Positions 28,080-37,265 of a stretch of DNA of 64,000 nt are shown here, piece after piece. Both the position numbers and the translations under genes were made by a program. The notes beneath the pieces are model-generated. The model saw only the letters and a program-made list of their open reading frames with translations. It had not been told where the DNA came from and made no database searches. Each line of letters begins with the position of its first letter. Position 1 is the stretch's first letter. Origin of the DNA: Pantoea sp. SOD02 (GTDB taxonomy: Bacteria > Pseudomonadota > Gammaproteobacteria > Enterobacterales > Enterobacteriaceae); the NCBI RefSeq assembly GCF_024707505.1, contig NZ_CP102604.1, positions 62,001-126,000 of the forward strand, in the 5' to 3' direction.

Positions 28080-28523
28080 TTATTTATTTTCAATGACAGC
28101 TTCAATCGCTGACAGGGTAGAAGCCGACAGCAACTGCTGCAGGCGGGATTCGTCGCTGAACACGTCGGCTAATGCGGTGATCATCTGAATATGATCGTCG
28201 CCAGACACCGCACACAGCATGATGACCACATAAACCGGATCGTTCTCATCGGCCTGAAAACTCACGCCATTTTTCACATGCAGCAGCGACAGGCCATTTT
28301 TGCGCGCGCCTTGTTCCGGGCGGGCATGTGGCATCGCCAGACCCGGCGCCAGCACGTAATACGGGCCGAGCTCGGCATGCGAAGTGAAGATGGCATCGAG
28401 ATAAGCCGGGCTGATGGCACCGGCTGCCAGCAGCGGTTCGGCGGATAAACGCACAGCTTCCTGCCAGTCGCTAACCTGCTCTAAGACACGAATATGTTGC
28501 GGTGTTAGCCATTGAGTGAGCAT
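28080..28523 (-). CDS. PTS EIIA component, mannitol/fructose/ascorbate type
   Basis: A 147-residue EIIA of the PTS fold 2 family. The active histidine is in GLAMPHARPEQGA near residue 66; the preceding segment LGPYYVLAPG is typical of UlaC/SgcA-type proteins. It takes phosphate from HPr. It is the first gene of the PTS operon and reads away from the LacI-type regulator, whose likely operators lie 80-125 bases upstream. Confidence 0.92.
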   Translation of the reverse strand: MLTQWLTPQHIRVLEQVSDWQEAVRLSAEPLLAAGAISPAYLDAIFTSHAELGPYYVLAPGLAMPHARPEQGARKNGLSLLHVKNGVSFQADENDPVYVVIMLCAVSGDDHIQMITALADVFSDESRLQQLLSASTLSAIEAVIENK

Positions 28524-28881
28524 CAGTAATTCCTGTTTATTCGTCGATGGGGTGCAATGTAGGTTATTTTCTCAGCGGTTTTCTGTGATGATTGTCGCAA
28601 AAGTTAGCGCTAACACCGTTATTGTTAAAAAACGTGTTATCGCTAACATTTCCTTGCTGCGCGTTTGTCTTCGTTGCAAGCACCTGACATGCTCAGCATT
28701 CTGGAAAGCTCGCAGGGACAGGGATGCCCGAAACTGTGGTTTTTCACATGGCGCGTTAACAGATTTGGTTTTAAGCTGCGTCCTGGCAAAAAGTAAACGT
28801 TATGAATAGTGCCCTTCATCATTCGAAATGCAGCCAACGCACCTGCAGTTTGAAGTATGGAGGGCAGACATAGGAGCAGGA
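28524..28881. promoter_or_regulatory. Divergent PTS/LacI control region with two operators
   Basis: No gene is seen in these 358 bases. GTTAGCGCTAAC at 28603-28614 is a perfect palindrome, and TGTTATCGCTAACA at 28635-28648 is the same site with one mismatched pair. The CG-centred palindrome is the hallmark of LacI/GalR-family operators. Centres are 33 bases apart, about three helical turns. Confidence 0.75.
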
Positions 28882-29907
28882 ATGGCTGAGAAGCGACGGC
28901 GCGGTACCGGCAAAAGTACTTTAGCCGATGTTGCCCGTTTGGTGGGCGTAAGCACCATGACCGCATCGCGTGCGTTGCGCATGCCGGAAAAAGTGTCGCC
29001 TGAAATTCGCGCCAAAATCGATGCGGCGGTGATTGAGCTCTCCTATGTACCGAACGTGCAGGCGAGTAATCTGGCATCGGCGACATCACGCCTGATCACC
29101 ATGGTGGTGCCGTCGTTTGCCACGCCGGGCAGTGCGATTGTGTCGGAAGCGCTGCAGGAAGTGCTGCGGCCGCAGGGCTACAACATGATGCTGGCGGAAG
29201 CCAATCATTCAGCTGCGGAAGAGAGCGAACTGATTGAAATGCTGCTCTCCTATAATCCGGCGGCGATGGTGCATTTCAATTTCGATAACGCCGCCGAAGC
29301 GCATCGTCTGCTGAGCAATTCCGGGTTGCCGGTAATGGATATTGGCGGTGTGCATCAGGACTCGGCGGGGATCAGCATTGGTGTCGATTACGCCAAAGCG
29401 ATTCGCCAACTGGTGCAAAGCCTGGTCGAGCGCGGTTATCGCAATCTCGGTTTGTTGTGCACGCAGAGTAATAACACCATCTTCCGCCAGCTGCTGAATG
29501 GCTGGCACAGCGGCATGCTGGCAATGAATCAGGCGCCGCATCGCGTGGTGACCTCGCCGAAAATGCCTACTTTTGCCGCCGGGCACAGCTTGCTGGCAGA
29601 AATTCGCCTCACCTGGCCAGAGCTGGATGTGCTGATTTGCACCAGCGATGAAGTGGCTTGCGGTGCCATCATGGCGTGCCATGCGGCGGGGATTGCGATT
29701 CCCAGCCAGTTGGCGATTGCCAGCATCGGCGGCGGCCCGTTAGCGGCGGTATGCTCGCCGCCGCTGACCAGCATTGTACTGCCGTATGAAGAGATGGGGC
29801 GCACGGCAGGTAAACGTCTGCTGGCGGCGCTCAAAGGCGATGAACCGCCAGCCATCAATGAACTGCCGGTGCAGCTTAAACTACGCGCCAGCAGCCACAA
29901 GGTGTAG
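28882..29907 (+). CDS. LacI/GalR-family regulator (gluconate GntR-like)
   Basis: A 341-residue repressor. Start set at 28882, with AGGAG upstream. The N-terminal helix-turn-helix (STLADVARLVGVSTMTASRAL) and hinge (NVQASNLA) are followed by a periplasmic-binding-protein-like effector domain (from about 65, LITMVVPSF). The DNA-binding domain resembles the gluconate regulators GntR/IdnR. Divergent from the PTS operon, with two CG-centred palindromes between, it is the probable local regulator. Confidence 0.92.
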   Translation: MAEKRRRGTGKSTLADVARLVGVSTMTASRALRMPEKVSPEIRAKIDAAVIELSYVPNVQASNLASATSRLITMVVPSFATPGSAIVSEALQEVLRPQGYNMMLAEANHSAAEESELIEMLLSYNPAAMVHFNFDNAAEAHRLLSNSGLPVMDIGGVHQDSAGISIGVDYAKAIRQLVQSLVERGYRNLGLLCTQSNNTIFRQLLNGWHSGMLAMNQAPHRVVTSPKMPTFAAGHSLLAEIRLTWPELDVLICTSDEVACGAIMACHAAGIAIPSQLAIASIGGGPLAAVCSPPLTSIVLPYEEMGRTAGKRLLAALKGDEPPAINELPVQLKLRASSHKV

Positions 29908-29993
29908 CCGTGCGTGCGCACCTTTTCCCAGATTCATCAAATCCTTATCAATTCTAAGGCATTGATAACCCTTTTACGGATCATGTTTTTAAC

Positions 29994-29999
29994 TATAAT
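29994..29999 (+). promoter_or_regulatory. Candidate sodA -10 element
   Basis: A perfect TATAAT lies 69 bases upstream of the sodA ATG. The best -35 within 15-17 bases is weak (TTTACG/TTTTAC around 29972-29978), as expected for a promoter relying on activators. No SoxS, Fur or ArcA site was assigned with confidence. Confidence 0.5.
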
Positions 30000-30067
30000 G
30001 ATCCGACTGCTTACGCGGCACGCCCAGTGAGGTGGTGCTGCAAAACACTAAAATGGAGAGGAAGAAC

Positions 30068-30685
30068 ATGAGTTATTCACTGCCATCCCTGCCGTATGCG
30101 TACGACGCACTGGAACCGCACTTCGACAAGCAGACGATGGAAATCCATCACTCTAAACACCACCAGGCCTACGTTAACAACGCTAACGCTGCGCTGGAAG
30201 GTACCGAATTCGCTAACCTGCCGGTAGAAGAACTGATCGCTAAACTGGATCAGCTGCCAGCAGACAAAAAAGGTCCACTGCGTAACAACGCAGGCGGCCA
30301 CGCTAACCACAGCTTCTTCTGGAAAGGTCTGAAACTGGGCACCTCGCTGCAGGGCGACCTGAAAGCCGCCATCGAAAAAGATTTCGGTAGCGTTGAAGCT
30401 TTCCAGGCTGAGTTTGAGAAAGCCGCTACCACTCGCTTCGGTTCAGGCTGGGCGTGGCTGGTGAAAAAAGGCGACAAACTGGCTGTGGTTTCAACCGCAA
30501 ACCAGGACAGCCCACTGATGGGTGAAGCGGTCGCTGGCGTTTCAGGCACTCCGATCATCGGTCTGGACGTTTGGGAACACGCTTACTACCTGAAGTATCA
30601 GAACAAACGTCCTGATTACATCAAAGCATTCTGGAACGTTGTGAACTGGGACGAAGCTGCAGCGCTTTTCGCTGCTGCTAAGTAA
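30068..30685 (+). CDS. sodA: Manganese superoxide dismutase
   Basis: A 205-residue cytoplasmic superoxide dismutase. Metal ligands are the histidines in [12 protein letters not shown] (near 27) and [10 protein letters not shown] (near 82), and Asp/His in [11 protein letters not shown] (near 168-172). The GGHANHS context and the glutamine in ANQDS mark the Mn rather than the Fe enzyme. Start chosen at the MSYSLP methionine. It is a single-gene unit with its own terminator. Confidence 0.98.
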   Translation: MSYSLPSLPYAYDALEPHFDKQTMEIHHSKHHQAYVNNANAALEGTEFANLPVEELIAKLDQLPADKKGPLRNNAGGHANHSFFWKGLKLGTSLQGDLKAAIEKDFGSVEAFQAEFEKAATTRFGSGWAWLVKKGDKLAVVSTANQDSPLMGEAVAGVSGTPIIGLDVWEHAYYLKYQNKRPDYIKAFWNVVNWDEAAALFAAAK

Positions 30686-30708
30686 GTTCAGGCTAAAGCT
30701 GCAACACG

Positions 30709-30739
30709 AAACCGGTGATGATTTCACCGGTTTTTTTTT
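30709..30739 (+). terminator. sodA terminator
   Basis: AAACCGGTGA and TCACCGGTTT form a ten-base perfect stem with a five-base loop, followed by a run of T residues. Confidence 0.92.
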
Positions 30740-30873
30740 GTCATTTTTAAACCCTTTCTAAACGACCTGAATATTCCCGCTTACGATTATTACGCTGCGA
30801 AAGCTTATTAACCTGCCGTTGATAATTTGGGGCATATAGTGGCGATAATTTGTCTCGCCAAGCCTAAATAATC

Positions 30874-31836
30874 ATGTCTACCATCACAACTTCTGTGACG
30901 AATAATGATTCGTCAGCACCGCTTTTTTTGCCATTAATAAGCGGAAAGTTCAGGCCGAATAAATTATGGAATAGCGGAAGTTTTCGCGCGAAATTTGCCT
31001 TAAGGTCGCTCGTCTTTCCTGTGACGACCTTTAATTACCTGCACCAGTTAGCGAAATTGTCTGCGCTGCCGCAGCTGTTGATCATGCAGGGTTTGCTGCC
31101 GGCAAAGCCACATCGTCCTTATCTGCGTGCGGGATTCAGCGTGGCGCAGCGTGCGCAGGCGATCATCGATCACTATACGTTGATGGAGCAGATAGAGAAT
31201 GCGGCACTGCGTCAGCTGTTGCAGAGTCCGGGCGATAATTTGCTGGCCACGTTGAGCGGCAAAAATGACGAGGCATTTGTGATTCACTGCTGTCCGGGGC
31301 GCTTTGACCGCGAAGGTGAAATTACCCTGGAACTGCGTTATGAATCGCAATTAATTGCTTCGCTCTCTTTCTCTATTATTCGCGAACAGAACAAGCGCAC
31401 CTTATTAATTGGTGGATTGCAGGGGCCGCGTAAACATATTTCCAACGACGTGATTCGCGATGCCACAAAAGCGGCACACGGCGTATTCCCGAAACGTTTG
31501 CTGATGGAAGCGGTATTTAATCTGGCGCAACAGTGTGGCGTTGAGGCGATCACCGCCGTTGGCGATACCACACACGTGTTCCGCAGCCTGCGCTACCGTC
31601 ACAGTAAAGGCGACAAGTTCTTTGCCAGCTACAGCGAGTTTTGGTTGTCGTTGGGTGGCGTGGCGCGTGCTGATGAGCTGTTTGCGTTGCCGTTACGCGC
31701 GGAGCGTAAAGATCTGGAAGAGATTGCCAGCAAGAAGCGCGCCGAGTATCGCCGTCGCTATGCCTTGCTGGACAGTCTGAATGAACAAGTTCATCAGGCG
31801 GCTGGCATCCTACGCGACGTCTCACACGCCGCGTAA
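30874..31836 (+). CDS. VirK/YbjX-family protein (DUF535)
   Basis: A 320-residue protein of the VirK/YbjX family, whose members are linked to virulence, antimicrobial-peptide resistance and envelope remodelling in enterobacteria; the biochemical activity is unknown. Recognised from GEITLELRYE, LLIGGLQGPRKHISNDVIRDATKA and the C-terminal block with ITAVGDTTHVF and YSEFW. No signal peptide or clear transmembrane segment. It is preceded by an AT-rich leader and converges on yibL with only seven bases between stop codons. Confidence 0.85.
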   Translation: MSTITTSVTNNDSSAPLFLPLISGKFRPNKLWNSGSFRAKFALRSLVFPVTTFNYLHQLAKLSALPQLLIMQGLLPAKPHRPYLRAGFSVAQRAQAIIDHYTLMEQIENAALRQLLQSPGDNLLATLSGKNDEAFVIHCCPGRFDREGEITLELRYESQLIASLSFSIIREQNKRTLLIGGLQGPRKHISNDVIRDATKAAHGVFPKRLLMEAVFNLAQQCGVEAITAVGDTTHVFRSLRYRHSKGDKFFASYSEFWLSLGGVARADELFALPLRAERKDLEEIASKKRAEYRRRYALLDSLNEQVHQAAGILRDVSHAA

Positions 31837-31843
31837 GTAAAGA

Positions 31844-32206
31844 TTAGAACGGCTGCTTGGCGTAGCCGGTCATCACTTTCAGTCCCATCTCACGTCCGAG
31901 CGCGGTCATTGGGTGTACCACCACCAGGCCGCGCACGCTTTTCTTGAATGCGCCCATGTTGGCCTGTTCTTTCTTGGTGATTTCGCGGCTAAAGCCCAGC
32001 TTCTGCAGCTGTTGCGCTTCTTTACTCAGCTTCTCGGTGCGCACACTGCGCAGGCGCTCAATTTCCAGCTCCAGCTTCTCTTTTTCACGCAGCAGTTCAC
32101 CGAGCTTTTCGGCATCGCCAGAGGCTAACAGCGGGGCTTCTTTGCGGTTGAGCGCATCGAGCTGATCGCTCAGCAGTTTAATCTCGGCTTTTTCTTGTTC
32201 TTTCAT
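31844..32206 (-). CDS. yibL: YibL, ribosome-associated family (DUF2810)
   Basis: A 120-residue, highly charged protein. The first 75 residues are predicted coiled coil ([22 protein letters not shown]), followed by the conserved tail [20 protein letters not shown] and [14 protein letters not shown], which matches E. coli YibL. That protein has been found with ribosomal fractions. It follows mtlR, as in E. coli. The ATG at 32206 gives the family length but is preceded by CCCCCA rather than a purine-rich ribosome site, so initiation may be weak or coupled. Confidence 0.92.
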   Translation of the reverse strand: MKEQEKAEIKLLSDQLDALNRKEAPLLASGDAEKLGELLREKEKLELEIERLRSVRTEKLSKEAQQLQKLGFSREITKKEQANMGAFKKSVRGLVVVHPMTALGREMGLKVMTGYAKQPF

Positions 32207-32290
32207 TGGGGGAAAACTCGTTAAGGAAAACAGGCAAAGGATACACAAATCTAAGCAGTTTTGCAGCGTGGCGCGTACTCATGCTCGCCT

Positions 32291-32313
32291 GGTCGCCATG
32301 AATGGCGACCCTA
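32291..32313. repeat. Hairpin repeat, copy 6, overlapping the mtlR stop codon
   Basis: GGTCGCCAT/ATGGCGACC arms followed by CTA. The CTA at 32311-32313 is, on the minus strand, the TAG stop codon of mtlR, so the repeat ends inside the gene. Confidence 0.9.
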
Positions 32314-32856
32314 CACTGCCGGCTTTTTAAACACCTGCTTGTGCGAAATGCGTGAAATCAGTTCGGTGAGCGAAAGCACCATGGTTGAACGCACCATCTG
32401 CAGATAGCGCTGCTGCTGCATTGAGCGCAGCTGCTCGTCGTCGCGGTTGAAATCCGGCTGCGGCGGCCAGGCGACCACGCAGTGCAATTCACCAAACGGG
32501 CCGAGGATCTCATCATCGGTAAAACGATAATCGCTGATGTCGTGATTCAACTCCTCACGCAGCGCCAGTAGCAGTTCGCAATCTTCGTACTCATGCCGGT
32601 TGATCACGCCCAGGCCGTAAATCAGCTTGAGGCGAACCGAGAGTTCGCCCAGCGGACCATTACCCAGCAGCAGCGGTTCTACCGCGTATTTGACCGCGTA
32701 ATCGTCCTTGCGAAACACTTGCAGCACCAGCAGGTTAACTGCTTCGGTCAGCAGCTCAACGGCGGCGATCAGGAAGCTTCTCACCGAACGACCGGCGTTC
32801 AGGCGCTCAAGCACCCGGTTTTCAAAAGCCTGCTTCTCTTCCATCATTGCCTGCAT
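32311..32856 (-). CDS. mtlR: Mannitol operon repressor MtlR
   Basis: A 181-residue all-helical protein of the MtlR/FumE family that represses the mannitol operon, possibly through protein contacts rather than a classic helix-turn-helix. Segments SFLIAAVELLTEAVNLLVLQVF and LGELSVRLKLIYGLGVI are characteristic. It follows mtlD after 60 bases. Its stop codon is formed by the edge of an intergenic hairpin repeat, so the final residues (FKKPAV) may have been altered by the repeat. Confidence 0.95.
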   Translation of the reverse strand: MQAMMEEKQAFENRVLERLNAGRSVRSFLIAAVELLTEAVNLLVLQVFRKDDYAVKYAVEPLLLGNGPLGELSVRLKLIYGLGVINRHEYEDCELLLALREELNHDISDYRFTDDEILGPFGELHCVVAWPPQPDFNRDDEQLRSMQQQRYLQMVRSTMVLSLTELISRISHKQVFKKPAV

Positions 32857-32916
32857 CGTTCAGCTACCGCCAGCGGGCACGCAAGCGCGCCCGAGTTAAC
32901 CACTAAAGGGCGCGCA

Positions 32917-34065
32917 TTATGCCATAGCGTTGTAAGCGCTCACCACTGAGGTGACCACTTCGCTGTTGGCATCCAGGCCAGAAATTTCTGCCAGCGTGGC
33001 TTGCGGGCCTTTTTCTGCCAGCAGCGCAACCAGTTCCTGCGCCTGCGGATCGGCTTCGCTACGGTAGTGCATCGCGGCGGCAATGCCCTGCACCAGATTG
33101 GTGTGCGGCAGGTTGTATTCAATGGTGCCCAGCGTTGGCTTGATCAGGCGATCGCCCGCGCTCAGTTTACGCAGCGGCTGACGACCTACGCGCTCAACGT
33201 CATCTTTCAGGTACGGATTTTCGAAGCGGGTGAGGATTTTCTGTATGTAAGCAGCATGCTTATCGGCCTCAAAGCCATAACGCTTGATCAGCACTGCGCC
33301 GCTTTCCTGCATCGCGCCTTGCACTACCGCACGCACTTTCTCGTCGAGAATCGCGTCACGAATAGTAGCGTGACCGGCCAACTGGCCGAGATATGCGGTG
33401 ATGGCGTGACCGGTATTGAGGGTGAACAGCTTGCGCTCAACGAACGCCATCAGGTTGTCGGTCAATTCCATGCCAGGAATGTTTGGCAATTCACCTTTGA
33501 ACTGGGTTTTATCAACAATCCACTCGCTGAAGGTTTCCACGGTGACTTCCAGCGGATCGGTGGTGCCGGCTTCGGATGGCGGCACGATGCGGTCTACTGC
33601 GGAATCAACGAAGCCAACATGCGCTTCAACCCACGCGTGATACTGCTCTGGCAGCGCTTTCAGTACGTGCTGTTTCAGCTGGCTGGTGCCGCGCACCATG
33701 TTTTCACAGGCGATGATATTGAGTGGACGGACGTTACCGCTGTCGCTGCGTTTAGCCAGACCTTTCGCAACGCCACCGGCGATGCGCTCCAGAATCTGCG
33801 GGCCAACCGCCGTGGTGACGATATCAACCTCAGCAATCAGCGCAACGATGTCATCGCTGGTGCTGTTGACGGCGCTGACGCCTGTTACGATTTCGACTTT
33901 TGCCTGCTCGCCAACCACATGAACCGGATACTCATGACGGGCGTTAAGGGCATCAAGTACCACCTGATTGACGTCAGCAAACACCAGCTCGATGCCGGCA
34001 TCCGCCAGTAACTTACCGATAAAACCGCGACCAATGTTACCTGCTCCAAAATGTAACGCTTTCAT
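32917..34065 (-). CDS. mtlD: Mannitol-1-phosphate 5-dehydrogenase
   Basis: A 382-residue NAD-dependent dehydrogenase converting mannitol 1-phosphate to fructose 6-phosphate. The Rossmann motif [12 protein letters not shown] opens the protein. The polyol-dehydrogenase catalytic region includes [11 protein letters not shown] and the lysine-bearing block around 210-260. Start set at 34065 ([14 protein letters not shown]), the family N-terminus. It is the second gene of mtlADR, separated from mtlA by a GC-rich palindromic element. Confidence 0.98.
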   Translation of the reverse strand: MKALHFGAGNIGRGFIGKLLADAGIELVFADVNQVVLDALNARHEYPVHVVGEQAKVEIVTGVSAVNSTSDDIVALIAEVDIVTTAVGPQILERIAGGVAKGLAKRSDSGNVRPLNIIACENMVRGTSQLKQHVLKALPEQYHAWVEAHVGFVDSAVDRIVPPSEAGTTDPLEVTVETFSEWIVDKTQFKGELPNIPGMELTDNLMAFVERKLFTLNTGHAITAYLGQLAGHATIRDAILDEKVRAVVQGAMQESGAVLIKRYGFEADKHAAYIQKILTRFENPYLKDDVERVGRQPLRKLSAGDRLIKPTLGTIEYNLPHTNLVQGIAAAMHYRSEADPQAQELVALLAEKGPQATLAEISGLDANSEVVTSVVSAYNAMA

Positions 34066-34092
34066 AAATTTGACCCATATCAAATGACGAAA

Positions 34093-34139
34093 GGGCGGGC
34101 AAGTCCGCCCCGGAAATGTGGGACGGGCTTACCCGCCCC
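34093..34139. repeat. GC-rich palindromic element between mtlA and mtlD
   Basis: GGGCGG...CCGCCC (34093-34110) and GACGGGC...GCCC (34122-34138) are two hairpins that can also pair with each other through GGGCGGGCAAG and its near complement CTTACCCGCCC. This REP/BIME-like arrangement has no T-run and probably protects the mtlA message or limits expression of mtlD. Confidence 0.7.
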
Positions 34140-34159
34140 AGGGAAGGTAAAACGTGGTA

Positions 34160-36094
34160 TTACGCTTTAACGGTGTTGCCTGAGAGCAGGTCCAACACGT
34201 CCTGCACGCTGGTGGTATTGGCCAGCTTCTCAATCACGCTGTCATCATCCAGTGCGTTGGTCAGGCTGGTAATCACCTGAATGTGCTCGTTATTGCGAGC
34301 GGCGATACCAATCACCAAACGCGCCACGTCTTCTGGCTCATCACCAAACTGCACGCCTGCCGGATACTGACAGAACACCACGCCGGTTTTCAGCACGCGG
34401 TCTTTCGCTTCTACGGTACCGTGTGGCACAGCAATGGATTCACCGAGGTAAGTTGGCGTCAGCTTTTCACGTTCCAGCATCGCTTCCACATATTCCGGCT
34501 GCACGTAGCCGCCTTTCACCAGCTGCTCACCCGCAAAGCGAATCGCCTGCTCTTTATGGGTGGCGCTCAGGCCGAGGAACACGTTGTCTGCACCCAGTTT
34601 GAACAGGTGCGCGTTGCCTTCGTCGTAGCTGTCAGCCAGCGTGGTCTGCACGGTTTCGCGACGCGCTTCACTGCGGTTAGCGGCAACCAGACGTTCAGTC
34701 AGATTGCTGTACAGCGCGCTATCGAGGAAGTTGTTCAGCGAAATGTGCTGCGCTTGCGGTGCCTGACGCATCGCACGTTCGGTCAGATCGCGGTGGGTAA
34801 TCACCAGATCGACGTCGCCCGGCAGCGAGTTAATCGCCGTGTTGGTGACGGAGATATTGCTCAGACCCGCGTCCTGCACTTTCTTACGCAGCACGCCTGC
34901 ACCCATCGCACTTGAACCCATACCGGCGTCACAGGCTACGATGATTTTGCGTACGTGGTTCAGGTCAACGCTCATCGCGTCGCCAGCAACCGGTGAACCG
35001 GCAACGGCCTGACCTTTCGACTGCGCTTTCATATCCTGCATGCGCTGCGTCGCCGCTTCGATATCGTCATCTTCTTTCACTTTGCTGGTTTTCAGCAGGA
35101 TTGAAGAGACCACGAAGGAGACGGCAAATGCAGCGATGATGGCCGCGATGTTCGCGAAGTAAGCGCCTTTTGGCGTCATCGCCAGCACGGCCAGGATGGA
35201 ACCTGGAGAAGCCGGAGAAACCAGGCCGCCGTTCAGCAGCGTCAGGGTGAACACGCCAGTCATACCGCCAAGGATTACCGCCAGCAACAGACGCGGCGCC
35301 ATCAGCACGTATGGGAAGTAAATTTCGTGGATACCACCCAGGAAGTGGATGATCGCTGCACCGCCTGCAGATTGTTTAGCGCTACCGCGACCAAACATCA
35401 TGTAGGCAACCAGTACGCCCATACCCGGACCTGGGTTAGCTTCAATCAGGAAGAAGATTGATTTGCCGGCCTCGCTCGCCTGCTGGATACCCAGTGGAGA
35501 GAAGATACCGTGGTTGATGGCGTTATTGAGGAACAGGATTTTCGCCGGTTCAACAAAGATCGACGTCAGTGGCAGCAGGTTGTTCTGCACCATCAGATTC
35601 ACGCCAGCGGCGAGAATGTGTGACAGGCCTTCAACCAGTGGACCGATTGCCAGGAACGCTAACAGCGCCAGCAGCATACCGATGATACCGGCCGAGAAGT
35701 TGTTAACCAGCATCTCGAAGCCGCTTTTGATCTTGCCATCAACGGCGCGGTCAAAGGATTTAATCGCCCAGCCGCCCAGCGGGCCGGCAATCATGGAGCC
35801 GAGGAACATCGGCATATCGGCACCGACGATCACGCCCATGGTGGTAATTGCACCCACCACGCCACCGCGATCGCCGCCAACCAGACGTCCACCGGTGAAA
35901 CCAATCAGCAGCGGCAGCAGGTAGGTGATCATTGGGCCGACGAGTTTCGCCAGCGTTTCGTTTGGAATCCATCCGGTTGGGATGAACAGCGCAGTGATGA
36001 TACCCCATGCGATAAACGCACCGATGTTAGGCATCACCATATTACTCAGAAAGCGACCAAAGCTCTGAACCTTGACCTTTACTGATGAGGACAT
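34160..36094 (-). CDS. mtlA: PTS mannitol-specific EIICBA
   Basis: A 644-residue three-domain transporter that imports mannitol and phosphorylates it to mannitol 1-phosphate. EIIC (1-340) is the membrane channel. EIIB follows (about 380-475), with phospho-cysteine in VACDAGMGSSAMGAG. EIIA is C-terminal (about 500-644), with phospho-histidine in GESIAVPHGTVEAKD. Start chosen at 36094 (MSSSVKVKVQSFGRF), with AAGGGG upstream. An Ala/Gly/Gln-rich linker (KAQSKGQAVAGSPVAGDA) joins C to B. Several CRP sites precede the gene. Confidence 0.98.
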   Translation of the reverse strand: MSSSVKVKVQSFGRFLSNMVMPNIGAFIAWGIITALFIPTGWIPNETLAKLVGPMITYLLPLLIGFTGGRLVGGDRGGVVGAITTMGVIVGADMPMFLGSMIAGPLGGWAIKSFDRAVDGKIKSGFEMLVNNFSAGIIGMLLALLAFLAIGPLVEGLSHILAAGVNLMVQNNLLPLTSIFVEPAKILFLNNAINHGIFSPLGIQQASEAGKSIFFLIEANPGPGMGVLVAYMMFGRGSAKQSAGGAAIIHFLGGIHEIYFPYVLMAPRLLLAVILGGMTGVFTLTLLNGGLVSPASPGSILAVLAMTPKGAYFANIAAIIAAFAVSFVVSSILLKTSKVKEDDDIEAATQRMQDMKAQSKGQAVAGSPVAGDAMSVDLNHVRKIIVACDAGMGSSAMGAGVLRKKVQDAGLSNISVTNTAINSLPGDVDLVITHRDLTERAMRQAPQAQHISLNNFLDSALYSNLTERLVAANRSEARRETVQTTLADSYDEGNAHLFKLGADNVFLGLSATHKEQAIRFAGEQLVKGGYVQPEYVEAMLEREKLTPTYLGESIAVPHGTVEAKDRVLKTGVVFCQYPAGVQFGDEPEDVARLVIGIAARNNEHIQVITSLTNALDDDSVIEKLANTTSVQDVLDLLSGNTVKA

Positions 36095-36551
36095 AAACCC
36101 ACCCCTTATTGAGACGCGCTGCAATAAGAGAGCGCGTTTGTTTTTGTTTGAACGTTACGGCGGGGGCCGTGGCATTACTGTATGCACGCGGACTCTAGCA
36201 CTAGTTTATTACGCTGCGTAGAGCAGCACCTAAGTGTGATGCAGATCACGCTAAGTTGGGGTGGTTGGGGTGCAATAAGGTGATGCTGATCACAAAAAGA
36301 CGCTGTAAGAAAGCAACGATGCCGAAAAATTAAGCAAAACAAGATGATGAATGTGACTTAAGTCACCTTTTGCGGTGGGTGCTTTGTTGTGTAAATGTGA
36401 TCAATGTCACAAACTATTTTTGGTCGAAAATGCGCCAGATCACAATATGCTGCAGCAGAAAAGTGAGCTGTAAGGAAGTGACGAAATTCTGAAAAGAGAT
36501 AATAGACTTGTAGGGTCGCCATTGATGGCGACCACTAAAATATATCGGCTG
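36095..36551. promoter_or_regulatory. mtlA control region with CRP sites
   Basis: No gene is seen here. Four good CRP-like sites are TGTGATGCAGATCACG (36235-36250), GGTGATGCTGATCACA (36279-36294), TGTGACTTAAGTCACC (36352-36367) and TGTGATCAATGTCACA (36396-36411). A weaker one is TGCGCCAGATCACA (36431-36444). E. coli mtlA likewise has about five CRP sites. cAMP-CRP activation is therefore expected. Confidence 0.85.
36510..36533. repeat. Hairpin repeat, copy 7 (inverted, variant loop)
   Basis: Reverse-oriented copy: GTAG, then GGTCGCCAT-TG-ATGGCGACC. Its loop is TG on this strand, CA when read in the direction of copies 1-6 (which have GA). It lies 18 bases beyond the yiaF stop. Confidence 0.85.
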
Positions 36552-37265
36552 TTATAACCCGCCTTGCACCGCATTTTGCGCTTGCGTCAGCGCCTGCGCA
36601 TTGCTGGAGAGATTGCTCATCAGCGTGTTGTACTGCGTTGCCTGATCCTGGGTTGGGAACTGCACGCCGCCGTCGTTGAAGGTTACGCGTGTGCCTTGCG
36701 ATTGCAGATAGTCGCCGGTTTGCACCGCCGCCTGGCTCAGCGCCTGCAGCTGTGGCAGCAGCGGAATCAGCGTGCTGGCTGGTTGCGTTACCACTTTGGT
36801 AAACGCGGCGTCGTAGACTTTCTTCAGATCATCCGGCTGTTTCAGCGTGGCTTTGCTGCTGTCCGCCTGCATTTTGGCGCTCTGAATCTGCTGGGTCAGC
36901 ACGCTCAGATTACCGCTGGCCTGACGCAGGCTATCGCGGCGCGTCAGGTAATCCTGCGGTACACGAATCGCCGCTAACTCATCAACCACCGGACGCATAC
37001 CTTGCTCAATCGCCTGATTGGTCTGCTGCGAGAAACCATAAAGGATGGCGTAATCGCTGGCGTAGTTACCGAAGGTCTGCTTCTGGTTTTCACTCAGGCT
37101 TGGCAGATGTTCGCCGCTGCGCATCACTGTGTTCTGAAGGAAGTCACTGAAAGCTTTACGCTGATCGCCCTCTTTGTCGCCACAGGCCGTAAGTTGCAGC
37201 ACCACCAAGGCACTGACCATCAGCATGCCGGTACGCATCCAGATGCGGGAAATTCCTGACGCCAT
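36552..37265 (-). CDS. yiaF: DUF3053 lipoprotein YiaF
   Basis: A 237-residue predicted lipoprotein. A hydrophobic leader (about 10-27) ends in the lipobox LTAC, so Cys28 should be lipidated. The following GDKEGDQRKAFSDFLQNTVM block is almost the same as in E. coli YiaF. The rest is helical. Function unknown; the +2 residue is Gly, which suggests outer-membrane sorting. In E. coli yiaG lies next to yiaF; here the two are 16.8 kb apart. Confidence 0.92.
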   Translation of the reverse strand: MASGISRIWMRTGMLMVSALVVLQLTACGDKEGDQRKAFSDFLQNTVMRSGEHLPSLSENQKQTFGNYASDYAILYGFSQQTNQAIEQGMRPVVDELAAIRVPQDYLTRRDSLRQASGNLSVLTQQIQSAKMQADSSKATLKQPDDLKKVYDAAFTKVVTQPASTLIPLLPQLQALSQAAVQTGDYLQSQGTRVTFNDGGVQFPTQDQATQYNTLMSNLSSNAQALTQAQNAVQGGL

